From Ovis canadensis (Eukaryota > Chordata > Mammalia > Artiodactyla > Bovidae): 64,000 nt of DNA. A program made the translations under genes and the position numbers. Numbering within the stretch: the stretch's first letter is position 1; every line of letters starts with the position of its first letter. Location: positions 224,216,001 through 224,280,000 of the forward strand of contig NC_091247.1 in the NCBI RefSeq assembly GCF_042477335.2, written 5' to 3'. Positions 44,001 through 53,705 of this stretch are shown here, piece after piece. Below the pieces are notes generated by a model. The model searched no databases. It had not been told where the DNA came from and saw only the letters and a list, made by a program, of their open reading frames with translations.

Positions 44001-46273
44001 TATAGAAGGGGGATCTTCCTGACCCAGGGATTGAGCCTGTGATGAACCCGAGTCTCTCACACTGCAGGCAGATTCTTTACCATCTGAGCGAACTGGGAAG
44101 CCCTATATATATATATTTAATTATCTACTATTTGTAAAAGGGAATATAAAGAATTATTTATCTTTTGGGAATTCGCTGGCAGTTCAGTGGTTAGGATTCT
44201 GCATTTCCACTGCAGGGGGCCTGGGTTCCACCCCTGGTTGGGGAACTAAGATCCCCAAAGCTGCCCAGCATGGCCAAAGAATTTCTTATTTCTTTTTTGC
44301 CTTATGTCTTATCCTAGATTAGGTAACCAGATACCTCATATTAGCCTATTGTTACTGTATCACACTTTGTTTTACTGTCATAAGAACAGAAGGTGATTCA
44401 TGGGTTGTCCTCCTCTCCTCCAAGAAACCTGTTTTTGGTACAGATCTATAACTCTCTATTGTATCCTGGCAACTGGCTCAATTGCATTTGCCAGCATACA
44501 ATGTTAAGGGGAAAAAAACGTCCAAACAGAATCCCAAGCAATTCTGAAAAATCAAAGCAAAAGTATTCTCTAGCTACTCAGAGCTGAAATCAACTTGAAT
44601 AGTCCCAAATTCAGAAGTCAATACATCCACCTGAACAGTCCTTAATGATAATAAAGAGAATTACTGAATGGCTATTATACACCTTGCACCATGCAAGGAC
44701 TTAAAAATGCAGAATATTGGGAGTTTCCTGATGGCCTAATGGTTATGATTCTGGGTTTTCACTGCTGTGGCCAGGGTTCAAGATCCTGTAAGCTATGTGG
44801 CACAGTTAAAAAAAAAAAAAAAGATATTGTTTGTGAATAAAAATGAGAGAGACATCAAAGGAATAGAGGGCTTTCGAAATTGCCAGTGTTGACCAAAATT
44901 TGCTTCTCTTGCACTTTTGTCCTTGATACAAAATAACTGCCTTTTGTTGGGCTACACCCAGTTTGGCTCACAGACACTGAAGAAATTATAACCTAGATGA
45001 CTAAATGAACATATTCATCCACGGACCATACAGTTTGCTGTGGATGGCAAAGTGATACTAAACACAAGGGAAAATCAGATGAAAAGCTTCCTATATATAC
45101 TCACATCTTTCTCCTGGATGGTGCATTCCTTACAATAATAGGCATCTGAAACTCCAGGGCCTCCACAGATCACACAGCGTCCCTGGTAAGAGCCATAGTT
45201 ACACTCGTCGCATATGCGCACCAGAGTGCAAGGACGCACATAGGAGTCACAGATCACACACTTGCCATCACCTATAAGAAGAGAATGGAGTTACACCCAT
45301 GTGCAAATACCTCAAGTCCTTTGCCCTCCTCCCGCTATGGGGACTACACCAGTCTCCTAACAGTGACTTGAGGACCCTCTACTTTGGCATCACAAAACCT
45401 GACTTACCTCGTGTCCATCTCAATCGCTACAACACAAAGGAAAAGTTAATCAACTACTGGGTAAAGACCTTAGAGGAGCACCTGGTAGATACGTCTATAT
45501 AAATTAGTTGGCAGAACGCTGTATATGTCGATGGGGTCATGCTACCTCTGGTCCAAAGCTAAAGATTCTCTCAAAACCTAGTGTCTAAAACGTGCAAGCT
45601 GGAGTGAGGGTGGTGGCCTTTAGTTGCAGCCTGGCACTGTGTTGACATTCTTTGGGTCACGTCTACTCCAAGTCCTCCTAGTGCCACCGCTGAAAATGCT
45701 CGTTTGCTTGCTCTACAGAAACTGAGTGGGCCAGGTGGGCTAATTGGGGAGGCGTGTTCCACTCACACTTTTCACACAGTCTTCCAATGGCTGCAAGATA
45801 AAAGACGGTAAAGAGCACAATTAGGATTAAAGTTTTGACGAAGAGGGGACAAACATCTTCGAGCTTGCGGTGGAGACAGGAGCAGCGACTGCAGTGAGCC
45901 CTGAGGGGATCTATCCATCTTATCCTCTTAAACTTCAATCCGAACCAAATCCAGAGCCTCCTGAAGCCCCTCACAGGTCCTGCGCAAACTAAGAATTTCT
46001 CCCAGCCCCATTCCGGCAGCCTGCCTCCGGCTCCCAGCACGCGAGCCCCCGCCCTCTTTTCATCAAGAGACCGCAAACGCGCGCGCTCCTGCACTTTCAA
46101 CCTAGAGGCGGGAAACGTGGCGCCTCCCGGGCAAGACCCTAAGCAAGTGACGGGAACCCCGGACCTCTTAGGTCCTAATACCATTCCCACCAAGAGAGCC
46201 GGGGGCAGAAGGCTGCCTCACCAACACCAGCCTGCTTGCGGCAAAAGATCAAGTCCGGGTGATGCTTAGCCAT
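37930..46273 (-). CDS. PHF5A: PHF5A, SF3b splicing complex subunit (110 aa, four exons)
   Basis: PHF5A (PHD-finger-like 5A, SF3b14b) is a small zinc-binding subunit of SF3b in the U2 snRNP. With SF3B1 it helps form the pocket for the branch-point adenosine and is part of the site bound by pladienolide-type splicing inhibitors. The coding sequence joins, in transcript order, 46,273-46,222, 45,790-45,767, 45,271-45,105 and 38,019-37,930. It totals 333 bases including the stop and gives exactly 110 codons, the family length. Every intron is GT-AG. I count 13 cysteines, with five CxxC pairs at 23/26, 30/33, 46/49, 58/61 and 72/75, which form the zinc-knot fold. Tyr36, the residue linked to pladienolide resistance in human cells, is present. 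The sequence appears identical to human PHF5A as I recall it. The start has a strong context (G at -3, G at +4). No defect is visible. Confidence 0.97.
38088..38275 (+). repeat. Bov-tA SINE
   Basis: The plus-strand copy runs from ggcttcccttgtggctcagc through gaggcctggcttcgatacct to gactgagtgactttcac. Confidence 0.92.
38483..38590 (+). repeat. CHR-type SINE
   Basis: Reads cttccctgatagcccaatgg, then tttgatccctggttggggaa, then cacatgatgtgtggccccca. Confidence 0.85.
39180..39455 (+). repeat. CHR-type SINE, long copy
   Basis: It runs from ggctcttccagtggttaaga to agcatagccaaaaataaact, with the internal gagaagccactgcaaggaaa segment typical of the long CHR family. Confidence 0.85.
40796..41000 (-). 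repeat. Bov-tA SINE
   Basis: Antisense copy: ctaagtcagttcagttgtgt, then atactggagtgggttgccgg, then ttaccactttagggaagccc. Confidence 0.92.
42020..42127 (-). repeat. CHR-type SINE
   Basis: Antisense copy: ttttttggcatttgagatct, then cctcaaccagggatcaaatc, then ccactggaccaccagggaat. Confidence 0.88.
42265..42430 (-). repeat. MIR-like ancient SINE
   Basis: The text cctgggttctaatcccatat, then catgtgaccttgggccaaat and cacttcctcatctgtatcat, corresponds to the MIR core in antisense. Confidence 0.7.
43258..43425 (+). repeat. Bov-tA SINE, internally deleted
   Basis: The copy starts ggcttcccaggtggctcagg, then jumps directly to gagatcctctggagaaggaa, lacking most of the tRNA-like part, and ends in an agcagcagca tail. 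Confidence 0.88.
43523..43655 (+). repeat. CHR-type SINE
   Basis: Reads gacatccctggtagcccagt, then ggtttgatccttggtcaggg, then cacaagacccagagcagccc. Confidence 0.85.
44010..44103 (-). repeat. Bov-tA SINE, 5' part
   Basis: The plus strand shows gggatcttcctgacccaggg, then actgcaggcagattctttac, then gagcgaactgggaagccc. A short AT repeat follows at 44,104-44,117. Confidence 0.8.
44165..44295 (+). repeat. CHR-type SINE
   Basis: Reads gggaattcgctggcagttca, then tgggttccacccctggttgg, then ctgcccagcatggccaaaga. Confidence 0.85.
44722..44822 (+). repeat. CHR-type SINE, short copy
   Basis: Reads ggagtttcctgatggcctaa, then ctgtggccagggttcaagat, and ends in an A-run at 44,809-44,822. Confidence 0.8.
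45105..45271 (-). CDS. PHF5A: PHF5A coding exon 3
   Basis: Encodes the end of Cys26 through Asp81, including CxxC pairs 30/33, 46/49, 58/61 and 72/75 and Tyr36. The acceptor ttatag precedes GTGATGGC. The donor follows GAGAAAGAT and reads gtgagtat. Confidence 0.97.
45272..45766 (-). other. PHF5A: PHF5A intron 2
   Basis: A 495-base intron between exon 3 and the 24-nt exon 2. Donor gtgagtgg, acceptor ttatag. No repeat was recognised in it. Confidence 0.93.
45767..45790 (-). CDS. PHF5A: PHF5A coding exon 2 (24-nt microexon)
   Basis: Only 24 bases long, between a cttgcag acceptor and a gtgagtgg donor. It completes Ala18 and encodes IGRLCEK plus the first base of Cys26, so it carries Cys23 and part of Cys26 of the first CxxC pair. 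Both boundaries are phase 1, so skipping would keep the reading frame. Confidence 0.95.
45791..46221 (-). other. PHF5A: PHF5A intron 1
   Basis: A 431-base intron with donor gtgaggc and acceptor cttgcag. Its proximal half is CpG-rich. The open frame that runs through it into exon 2 is not in register with exon 1. Confidence 0.93.
46222..46273 (-). CDS. PHF5A: PHF5A coding exon 1
   Basis: Encodes [17 protein letters not shown] and the first base of Ala18. The ATG lies in GAGCTATGG, a strong context. About 50 bases of leader probably lie upstream. Confidence 0.97.
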
Positions 46274-46807
46274 AGCTCCCTCTCAAACCACCGGAAGCTT
46301 ACAGAACTTCCGTCCGACCTTTAACCTCCGTTGCTCCTGCCTCTTGGTCGCCGTGATTGGTTCTCTAGACGTCCGTCAGCGTTTATACGCTTTGCACCAA
46401 GCCCCGCTGGTTCTCGCGAGATCAAATTTCAAAGCCAGGTTTCCGTCCTAACGGGGGTCAGGTCCTGGCAGGTGTATGAAAGTTATTTAAAAAAAAAAAT
46501 CACAATCTTTCCAGAACTAGAATGGGAGAGGCAAATTGCAAAGTACAAAGGTGAAATTTTCACTTCGATAAGACATCTCTTGCCCGGCATCTACTTCCTT
46601 AAGTGTTTTTTTGTAGTTTTGTCCTCTCCCCTTTCGAGTCCTCACTCGGGAACTCCGCCCAAGGCGCTCGCAGAAGTAGGCGCCTCGGCCGAAGCCCAGC
46701 CTTCACGAGGCCGCGTTTCTCTTCAGGCCACGCCCCCAGCCTGAAGGCTTTAAATACGCTGAGTGGCACGTCACTTTCAAGCGACCTCATCTTTGTCAGT
46801 GCACAAA
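46274..46807. promoter_or_regulatory. Divergent PHF5A/ACO2 promoter
   Basis: The start codons of PHF5A (minus) and ACO2 (plus) are 534 bases apart, facing outward, in CpG-rich DNA. On the PHF5A side there is an inverted CCAAT box (ATTGG, 46,356-46,360). In the middle lies the palindrome TCTCGCGAGA (46,412-46,421). On the ACO2 side there are TTTAAATA (46,749-46,756), a CRE/ATF-like CACGTCAC (46,767-46,774) and a YY1-like AAAATGGCG over the start codon. Head-to-head PHF5A-ACO2 arrangement is also known in human. Shared control is inferred. Confidence 0.85.
46412..46421. promoter_or_regulatory. TCTCGCGAGA palindromic promoter element
   Basis: A perfect 10-base palindrome known as an activating element of TATA-less, often bidirectional, CpG promoters and bound by ZBTB33 (Kaiso) among others. 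It lies between the two start regions. The match is exact; function here is inferred. Confidence 0.75.
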
Positions 46808-46843
46808 ATGGCGCCTTACAGCCTACTGGTGTCCCGGCTGCAG
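46808..46843 (+). CDS. ACO2: ACO2 coding exon 1 (12 codons of mitochondrial aconitase)
   Basis: ACO2 is the mitochondrial [4Fe-4S] aconitase that converts citrate to isocitrate via cis-aconitate in the TCA cycle. Only the first exon is in the window: it encodes MAPYSLLVSRLQ, the start of the cleaved mitochondrial targeting peptide, and ends CTGCAG at a gtgagc donor. Human ACO2 begins the same way as I recall, with one different residue (Thr at position 9). The start codon has A at -3 and G at +4. Promoter features lie directly upstream and PHF5A diverges 534 bases away. No second exon was found before the window ends. Confidence 0.93.
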
Positions 46844-49009
46844 GTGAGCGAACTGAGGGCCCTCTGGGTTCGCGGGGGCGGGGTGCCTCCTCCTGTGATT
46901 GCGGCTGTGGGCGAGGCAAGACGAGGCAGGCCCGACCTCCGGCCGGCTTTTCGTGTACCTGTCCCTGTCGCGGGGCCAGCACCCACGCTCGCTCCTCCGG
47001 CGCCCGAGGTCAAGGCGTCCCTGGCTCTGTCAGCTCTCTCTCTGCTCTGTCCCCGCCCAGCTGGAAGCTTGGGTCTAAGAAGCGGCAGCTAGGTGAAGAG
47101 TGGAGGCACCTCTTTCTCGTTTTCGTGGACCTCACTTTCTACCCCATAGAGTTTTGTTTTCTGTTCCTCAAGGTGAGGACAAGGTGACTGGGGGGGCGCG
47201 GTGGTTGTCGAGCCCGCTAGGCCCAGAACCCGAAGGCCTCACTTCTCATCTCTCAGCAGCGGAGACTTGCTAGGCAAGTGCATCAATCGTTGTCAAACCC
47301 GAAGTCTGGAGAAAAAAACTATATTCCATCTTGAGGGGATCCTGCAGAACATACAGCCAAGAGTTCGAGGGGACCTTCCGTCCCCAGCCGTAGTAATTAG
47401 TAATGATAACAGTAGTCTCACCTTTGCACAGATTGCAAGACCATTCCTCATCATATCGCTTAATTTATATGATCATTTGGTAGGATGATTATTCTCATTT
47501 GATAGGTGATGAAACTGCTAGGTAAAAGTTCCTGCTCTGAGTGTTACCCAAGTGCTGTGGCGTTAGCATCTGCCCTACTACCCCGCTGTTCTCTTTGTTC
47601 CTGTCACCCTGCCCTCAGAACTTTTTGAGCCAGAGTGTGATCCTGGAGCTGACATTTGTATTTGTGAGAGTACCAGAATGGAGTATTTTGAGCCCACTTT
47701 CAATTGCTTTTCAATTACTAGATGGGGTGGTAAAAGAATCAACAGTTTGACCTTGACAGTCCTGTTATGAACCATCTAGAAAATTGACTGTGACTGCCAG
47801 ATGGCTTTTTCACTCCTAACTTGACAACCCTAGGAAGGTGGTGTTACACACAAAGGTTCAATGTCAAGCGTGTATTTTAATAAAAATAAAGGAAGCAAGC
47901 ATTTGTGGACATTCTGTGCAACTTTTTACATTTAACCTGTGCATCTACTTTGGATCAAGTAGCCAACTCTGCTTACAGGTTTGAAGAAGATGTACTGTAC
48001 CCTCAAAAAGTTTTGTGTTACCAGAAGTTATTTATTAAGTCACATTGCTTAAATTTAAACCTTTTAAAGTGAAGTCCTCATTTATGTTATTTATACTTAC
48101 GGTCTCTCAGTTCTGGCAGAAACGGGATTTGGCGTAATTGTCTCTTTAGGTACTTTGATTCTCCAGGTTAACAACGTGAAATAGTTGTTTCTTCCTGATC
48201 CTGCTGTCACATGATCTAGTGAGGTTATATAAGGTTGTTTGATAAGGTGAATTATTACAGATTTGTTGAGCTTGGAAGAAAGAACTGATATCACAAAGAA
48301 TCTTGGAAAGCATGAGCATTAGATGCGCATAGGAAGAGAGCTGAACTCTTCCATGTTAACCCATATGCTAACCCATCTAAGTGACCTTGAACTCGGAAAC
48401 TGGATCCCAGTTTCTTCCATCTGTCGTTTGGAAATTATGTTCATTGACAAACGTTTAGTGAGTACTTGGTGATCAGTTTCCATTCATATTGTTACAATAA
48501 TTGTTACAAAGCAATGAGAAAGAATATATTTGTTTATGGTCATCATGTTGTCCACCTTCTTCTTTTATAGATAGACACTCCAAGACCTTGAGAGCCTGGG
48601 TCTCCTTGTTTCTGCATTTAGCTAAGATGAATGAACAGCATTGTACCACACTGTCTGCTATTAGCCAGGCTGTCTTAAGTAATGGCCAGCTTCCACTGTT
48701 CTCTAAAAAGTTGGTAAATTTACCTCTTTTATGTTTAGCTACATTTGAGAAGTGATGGTACTACCTTAGTTGTTGTATGACAGAACCCTGTCCATGCATG
48801 CAGTTTATTTACCGCATATTAACTGAGTACCCTCTGCTTCCTCCGGAGACAACGAGAAGCAGAAAGAGCAGACAATTCCTGTTCTCATGGAACTTCCACT
48901 ATATTCTAACATATTCTACTGCAGAGGATCTTGGAGATCTTTCTCAGCTGAAGTATTTTGGGCAGACCTTGATTGAACCTTGACTGGACCAAAGGTGATG
49001 GCAATTACT

Positions 49010-49310
49010 ACTACCACTAAGAGCAGCTAACATTTAACTTAACTGTGTGCCAGTAGCCTCGCATGACCCTGTGAGATATCACAGATTTATTAACCCTGTG
49101 TTATAGATGAAGAAATAGGAGCAGAGCAGAAACACAGTGTAATGGCTAAGAGTGTAGATTCTGGCATCCACTGTCTTACTTTAATGCTGACTCTGAGACG
49201 CACTAGCTGTGGCTTTGGGCAAGTTACTTCCCCTCTCTGTGCCTGTTCCTTACCTGTAAGATATGGATAATAGTACATCTGTTTTATCTAGTAATCATAG
49301 TTGCAAAGTA
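49010..49310 (-). repeat. MIR-like ancient SINE(s)
   Basis: The segments ctatagctgtg-type 'ttctggcatccactgtctta' and tgggcaagttacttcccctc, then ctgtaagatatggataatag, correspond to MIR in antisense. A plus-oriented MIR-like piece (ttaactgtgtgccagtag) just before suggests two copies. Confidence 0.55.
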
Positions 49311-49327
49311 CTTAGAACCCTCGTTGT

Positions 49328-49538
49328 CGTGTCGTGAAGTCGCTCAGTCGTGTCCAACTCTTTGCAGCCCCATGGACTGTAGCCTACCAGGCTCCTCCCT
49401 CCATGGGATTCTCCAGGCAAGAGTACTGGAGTGGGTTGCCATTTCCTTCTCCAGGGGATCTTCCCAACCCAGGGATTGAACCCAGGTCTCCTGCATTCCA
49501 GGCAGACGCTTTAACTTCTGAGCCACCAGGGAAGCCCA
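49328..49538 (-). repeat. Bov-tA SINE, near full length
   Basis: The antisense copy runs from gtgaagtcgctcagtcgtgt through gagtactggagtgggttgcc to ctgagccaccagggaagccc and is little diverged. Confidence 0.95.
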
Positions 49539-50365
49539 CTTAGAACCCTGCTTGCATCTAAAAGAGCTATATAAGTATTTGTTGCTTAAATTAAAATAAG
49601 CTTGTCTAGGGCCTTATCACTAGTTGTTAGTGGATGTGCTTTGAATCTGGTACTTTCTGACTCACAAGCTTGAGGTCCCAGCACCTGCACCATACCACTG
49701 GTTCCCTTTGCCATCAAGACTCAGCCTGTCAAACAGGGTACCATTAATGGTCAATAACCAGAGAACAGTGCTCCACAAAGGTTTGTATTGTTTGATACCT
49801 GCTACCAGGTAGAAAGATAGAAATAAAGTGTAGGAAATGGAAGTGAAATTTTTGAAAAACCATGTCTATTCTCCAGTTTTTAAAATTAACTTTCGTGTAA
49901 ATGACCATGGATCGAAAATAAAAGGGGGTGGACACTTCCAGATACATTTTAGTCTTTGGTTTTGCCTTGAGATACTGGGATGCTGAGTTCTCACCATGTG
50001 ACCTTGCGGAAGTTATGTAACTTCTTGCATGTAAATCTGAAGAGTCTGTTAACTACAAAGAAATCTGACACATTTGCAGGTGTTAAAAGTGCCTCTGTAA
50101 AGTGCCACGTTAAAAACAAAAATCTTGCTTTGAATTGGGAAATACATCGTTCTGGTTCCCTATTCACTGTGGTACCTTCTCAGGTGACCAGTAGTTAGTT
50201 GTTGGTTTGAATTAAGTGAATGGATGAACAGATGAGTAAACTTCCAATCTGAAATTTGGGCAGAGTGAGTAGAATCTTGAGGATGAGGGGAGCACACCAT
50301 TGCCTTTTGAACAGCCTGTTCCTAAAACATTTATTGAACACTTACTATGTGCCTATCTCTATTCT

Positions 50366-50560
50366 GGGCTTCCCTTGTGGCTCAGCTGGTAGAGAATCCG
50401 CCTGCAATGTGGGAGACCTGGGTTTGATCCCTGGGTTGGGAAGATCCCCTTGGAGAAGGGAAAGGCTACCCACTCCAGTATTCTGGCCTGGAGAATTCCA
50501 TGGACTATATAGTCCATGGGGTTGCAGAGTCGCACAAGACTGAGCAACTTTCACTTCACA
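50366..50560 (+). repeat. Bov-tA SINE
   Basis: The copy runs from gggcttcccttgtggctcag through gggtttgatccctgggttgg to gactgagcaactttcacttc. Confidence 0.94.
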
Positions 50561-50571
50561 TTTAATTGTTA

Positions 50572-50757
50572 GGGGCTTCCCTGGTGGCTCAGAGGTTAAA
50601 GCGTCTGCCTGGAATGCAGGAGACCCGGGTTCGATCCCTGGGTTGGGAGGATTCGCTGGAGAAGGAAATGACAACCCACCCCAGTACTCTTAGCTGGAGA
50701 ATCCCTACAGTCCATGGGGTCGCAGAGTCGGACACGACTGAGTGACTTCACGACACG
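50572..50757 (+). repeat. Bov-tA SINE
   Basis: The copy runs from gggcttccctggtggctcag through gggttcgatccctgggttgg to cgactgagtgacttcac. It is in the same orientation as the copy ending at 50,560, about 12 bases away. Confidence 0.94.
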
Positions 50758-51439
50758 ATCTCTATTTTACACTGAGAGAGTAATGATCAACAGGAATAGT
50801 GGGGCTTGTATTGTAGTTCTGGGGAGACAAACAAGTGGGCAAGAAAATTCAGCTGTGAAGTAAGACAATGAAGATACAGGATAGTGTGGTCAAGAGAGTA
50901 GAGGTGAGGTTGTGGCATAGCTTTTGACTGGAGTGGTTGGGGAAGGCTTCTCAGAAGAGGTAGCATTTGAGCTGATTGATAAGAAGACAGCCCTTCAGGA
51001 TTTTGGGAAGGGCCCAAAGTAGGAGGGGAAGGAGCAGTATGTGCAAAGCACCTGAGACGGATCTGAGGATAAGAAATAAGGCCAGTGTGGCTGAGGTGAT
51101 GTGAGGAAGGTCTGAGCAAGTGGCAGGAGCCAGGGTCCTGTTGGATCTGGTAAGGAAATTGGGTTTTACTCCAAGTGTAATGAAAATCCACTGGAAGATT
51201 TTAAATGGTGAGGTGACAGGATTTGATTTATAAGTGAGAGGGATCATTCAGGCTGTATGAGTACTGGTGCTTGAGCAGTCTTGTCTTCATCGGCCCTGGT
51301 GGTCTTTGACACCCCTTGTTTTCCCAGCATGTGGTTTGGAAAGCAGTGGTGGGCTCTGCGCCCCTCAGCATGAAGAAGAGGAGGGACTGCAGGGCGGCTG
51401 CATTGGGGGAGGGGGGCGGGGAGAACTGGATGAAAGTTG

Positions 51440-51765
51440 TCAAAAGGTGCAAAGGTTTATAGTTATAACTAAGTACTAGGGATGTAATGTACATGGTGAG
51501 TATAATTAACACCACTGTATGTTGTATATGAAAGTTGCCAAGAGTAAACTCTAAGAGTTTTCATCACAAGGAAAAAAGATATGTCTCCATTTATTTGATT
51601 TTGTATCTAAATGAGGTAGATGGATGTTCACTAAACTTAATGTGGTAATTATTTCATTGTGTAAGTAAAATCATTATGCTGTACACCTTAAAACCTACAC
51701 AGCTATGTCAGTTATATCGATAAAACTAGGAGAAAACAATTTTTTAAATAAAAATAAAACGAAAA
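51440..51765 (+). repeat. L1 LINE 3' end remnant
   Basis: Sense-oriented L1 3' text: ggtttatagttataactaag, then tatgaaagttgccaagagta, then gttttcatcacaaggaaaaa, then ttatgctgtacaccttaaaa, ending in an A-rich segment near 51,740. Confidence 0.75.
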
Positions 51766-51957
51766 AAGGCAGCACATAGGATATCAGGAATCTTAGGAGA
51801 CTTCCTCTAACCCATTCTTACCATGTGGCTTCAAGCAAGGCCTCAACCCCCTGTAGCTCTCTGGTTACACATCTGCAAAATGGGACAATTCATAGCTACC
51901 CTCTGATTGAGAAGGCTCCTGAAGACCTAGTAATGTTGGAAAGCTCTTTAAACACTT

Positions 51958-52125
51958 GGTTTTCCCTGGTGGTTCAGATGATAAAGAATCCACCTGCAAT
52001 GCAAGAGACCCAGGTTCGATCCTTGGGTCAGGATGATCCCCGGGAGAAGGAAATGGCAACCCACTCCAGTATTCCTGCCTGGAGAATTCTATGGACAGAG
52101 GAGCCAGGTGGACTACAGTCCATTT
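51958..52125 (+). repeat. Bov-tA SINE, 3'-truncated
   Basis: The copy runs from ggttttccctggtggttcag through gacccaggttcgatccttgg to ggactacagtccat, after which the usual ending is missing. Confidence 0.92.
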
Positions 52126-52379
52126 TTAGAATGGTCCTGAAGACCTGGTAATATTTGGAAGGTTCTTTATGGACTATAAAGATTTTTGAATAGTTTCTAA
52201 TGTTATTTTAAAAATAGGCCTTTTCTAATATTGAGACAAAGGACAGATTTTTTTTTTTTCCCTAGATTATTCTAGAATGAACCTGTGGAAGCTCTTCTTT
52301 ATTTAGTGGATCCGAAAAGGCAGGGAGAATGATTTTTTCTTGGATTCATTGTGCAAAGCCTGGGTCAAAGGAAAAGGTA

Positions 52380-52545
52380 GCAACGTTGCTGTGTGGCCCT
52401 GGGAAAAGTAGCTAAGTTCCAGAGCCTCAGTTTCTTCATCTATAAAATGGACACTGTACCTTCTGTCTCTGGGCGATCGTGAGTATTAGGTGGGACTGTG
52501 TGTATGAAGTGTTTGGGGGAAGTTGACGCAGGATATATGGGCACT
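52380..52545 (-). repeat. MIR-like ancient SINE fragment
   Basis: The text gtgtggccctgggaaaagta, then cctcagtttcttcatctata and aaatggacactgtacc, resembles the MIR core in antisense. Confidence 0.6.
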
Positions 52546-52644
52546 TGGTGAGAGTTAGTCTGTGTCTCCACTCCTCCAGATGGTCTGCAGCCCCCATTGC
52601 CCAGCGTTTATCTTCAACTCATATGTCTAAAAAGAGCCTTGGGA

Positions 52645-52765
52645 CTTCCTTGGCGGTCCAGAGGTCAAGACTCTGTGCTTTCACTGCTCTGGGCCCGAAT
52701 TCCGTCCCTGGTCCAGGAACTAAGATCCCGCACACTGTGAGGTACGGCCTAAAAAATAAAGAGTG
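52645..52765 (+). repeat. CHR-type SINE
   Basis: Reads gggacttccttggcggtcca, then attccgtccctggtccagga, then gatcccgcacactgtgaggt. Confidence 0.87.
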
Positions 52766-53419
52766 GCTCTAGTGAAACTGCTTGCTCCTTCTGTAGTGGC
52801 CGTGGATACTGGGTGTGTAGTACTAGTGCAGGAAAATCTTTTGGGTATGGCTCTAAGAGAGTTGGGAGAAGAGGAGCAAATGAACACGGATTCCTGTTTT
52901 TTAATTTTCTAAGTTGAAGGGCAGCATTGAGAAGGCGAGCTCTAGAATAACATTTGCAGTATTTCCATCAATAAAGATTAAGTTCCTTGGGGAATTTAGG
53001 CCCAGTGAGGAGCATTTCTGTTTTCACCCAGCAGAAGTTGAGACAGTTTCTCAGTGGGAGCTTTAATTCTGTGGCCGGTTGTGGGGGGCCCAACGAGGCC
53101 TCAGGAGCTCCTTCAGCTCCTACACTTCTGTGCTCTGTTGCTGGGCACTTCACCTTCAGCTGGACACTGGTGTTACTGTTGTGTTGCCACTGCTCACTGA
53201 GAGAACTACAGAGCTTATTTAAAGGGCCTGGCCTGTGAATGAGCTTCTGTGCTGGTGAGGAAGAAACTGCGTCTTAGCAACTGTAATAGCTTGTGCTGAA
53301 GCGAGGAGGGTGGGGGCATGCTAGGTGGAGCTAAGTCCATGCCGGCCCGTCCTACTTGCTTGAGTGATGGCATGTTCAGTCTGCCCCACCGCACCCTTGG
53401 CACTTAGAAGATGCTGATA

Positions 53420-53705
53420 CTGAGCTGTACTCGTCACTGAACTAGGTCTTGTTGGACAAACACTGCCTCACTTGACCTTCACAACAACCTAAGATGTAGG
53501 TGTCATCAGCCTTGCAGAGTTTCGGAAATTAACTAGTTTTAAATCTTTGTATGTGGCCAAGGAAAGGAGGGCTGGAGAAGTGAAACAGTTAAACAGACCC
53601 CAGTTGGTTAAATGGCCTGCCCAAGGTCACAACTAGTATGCAGCTGAGCCAGATTTTGACTGCAGAACTCAGGGTTTTTACCCTTCAGTCAAACTGTTTC
53701 CCCAG
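53420..53705 (+). repeat. MIR-like ancient SINE
   Basis: The text cactgaactaggtcttgttg, then cttcacaacaacctaagatg, then tgcccaaggtcacaactagt and cagctgagccagattttgac follows the MIR order in plus orientation. Confidence 0.6.

Larger units (their letters stand above)
38020..45104 (-). other. PHF5A: PHF5A intron 3
   Basis: A 7.1 kb intron with a gtgagta donor and an ag acceptor. It carries nine or more Bov-tA and CHR SINE copies in both orientations, listed separately, an (AATG)4 tract near 39,081 and a (GAAA)n/A-run tract near 42,205-42,250. The remaining unique stretches (38,600-39,170, 39,460-40,780, 41,010-42,010, 42,440-43,250) show nothing I can name. Confidence 0.9.

Noticed and set aside
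45678-46193. 171-codon minus-strand frame running through PHF5A intron 1 into exon 2
   Set aside because: It is not in register with PHF5A exon 1 (intron length 431 is not a multiple of three). It is only an intron open by chance that joins the true exon 2 frame.
50366-50757. tRNA-like A and B boxes within many repeats
   Set aside because: These belong to Bov-tA and CHR SINEs, which derive from tRNAs. No independent tRNA gene was seen.
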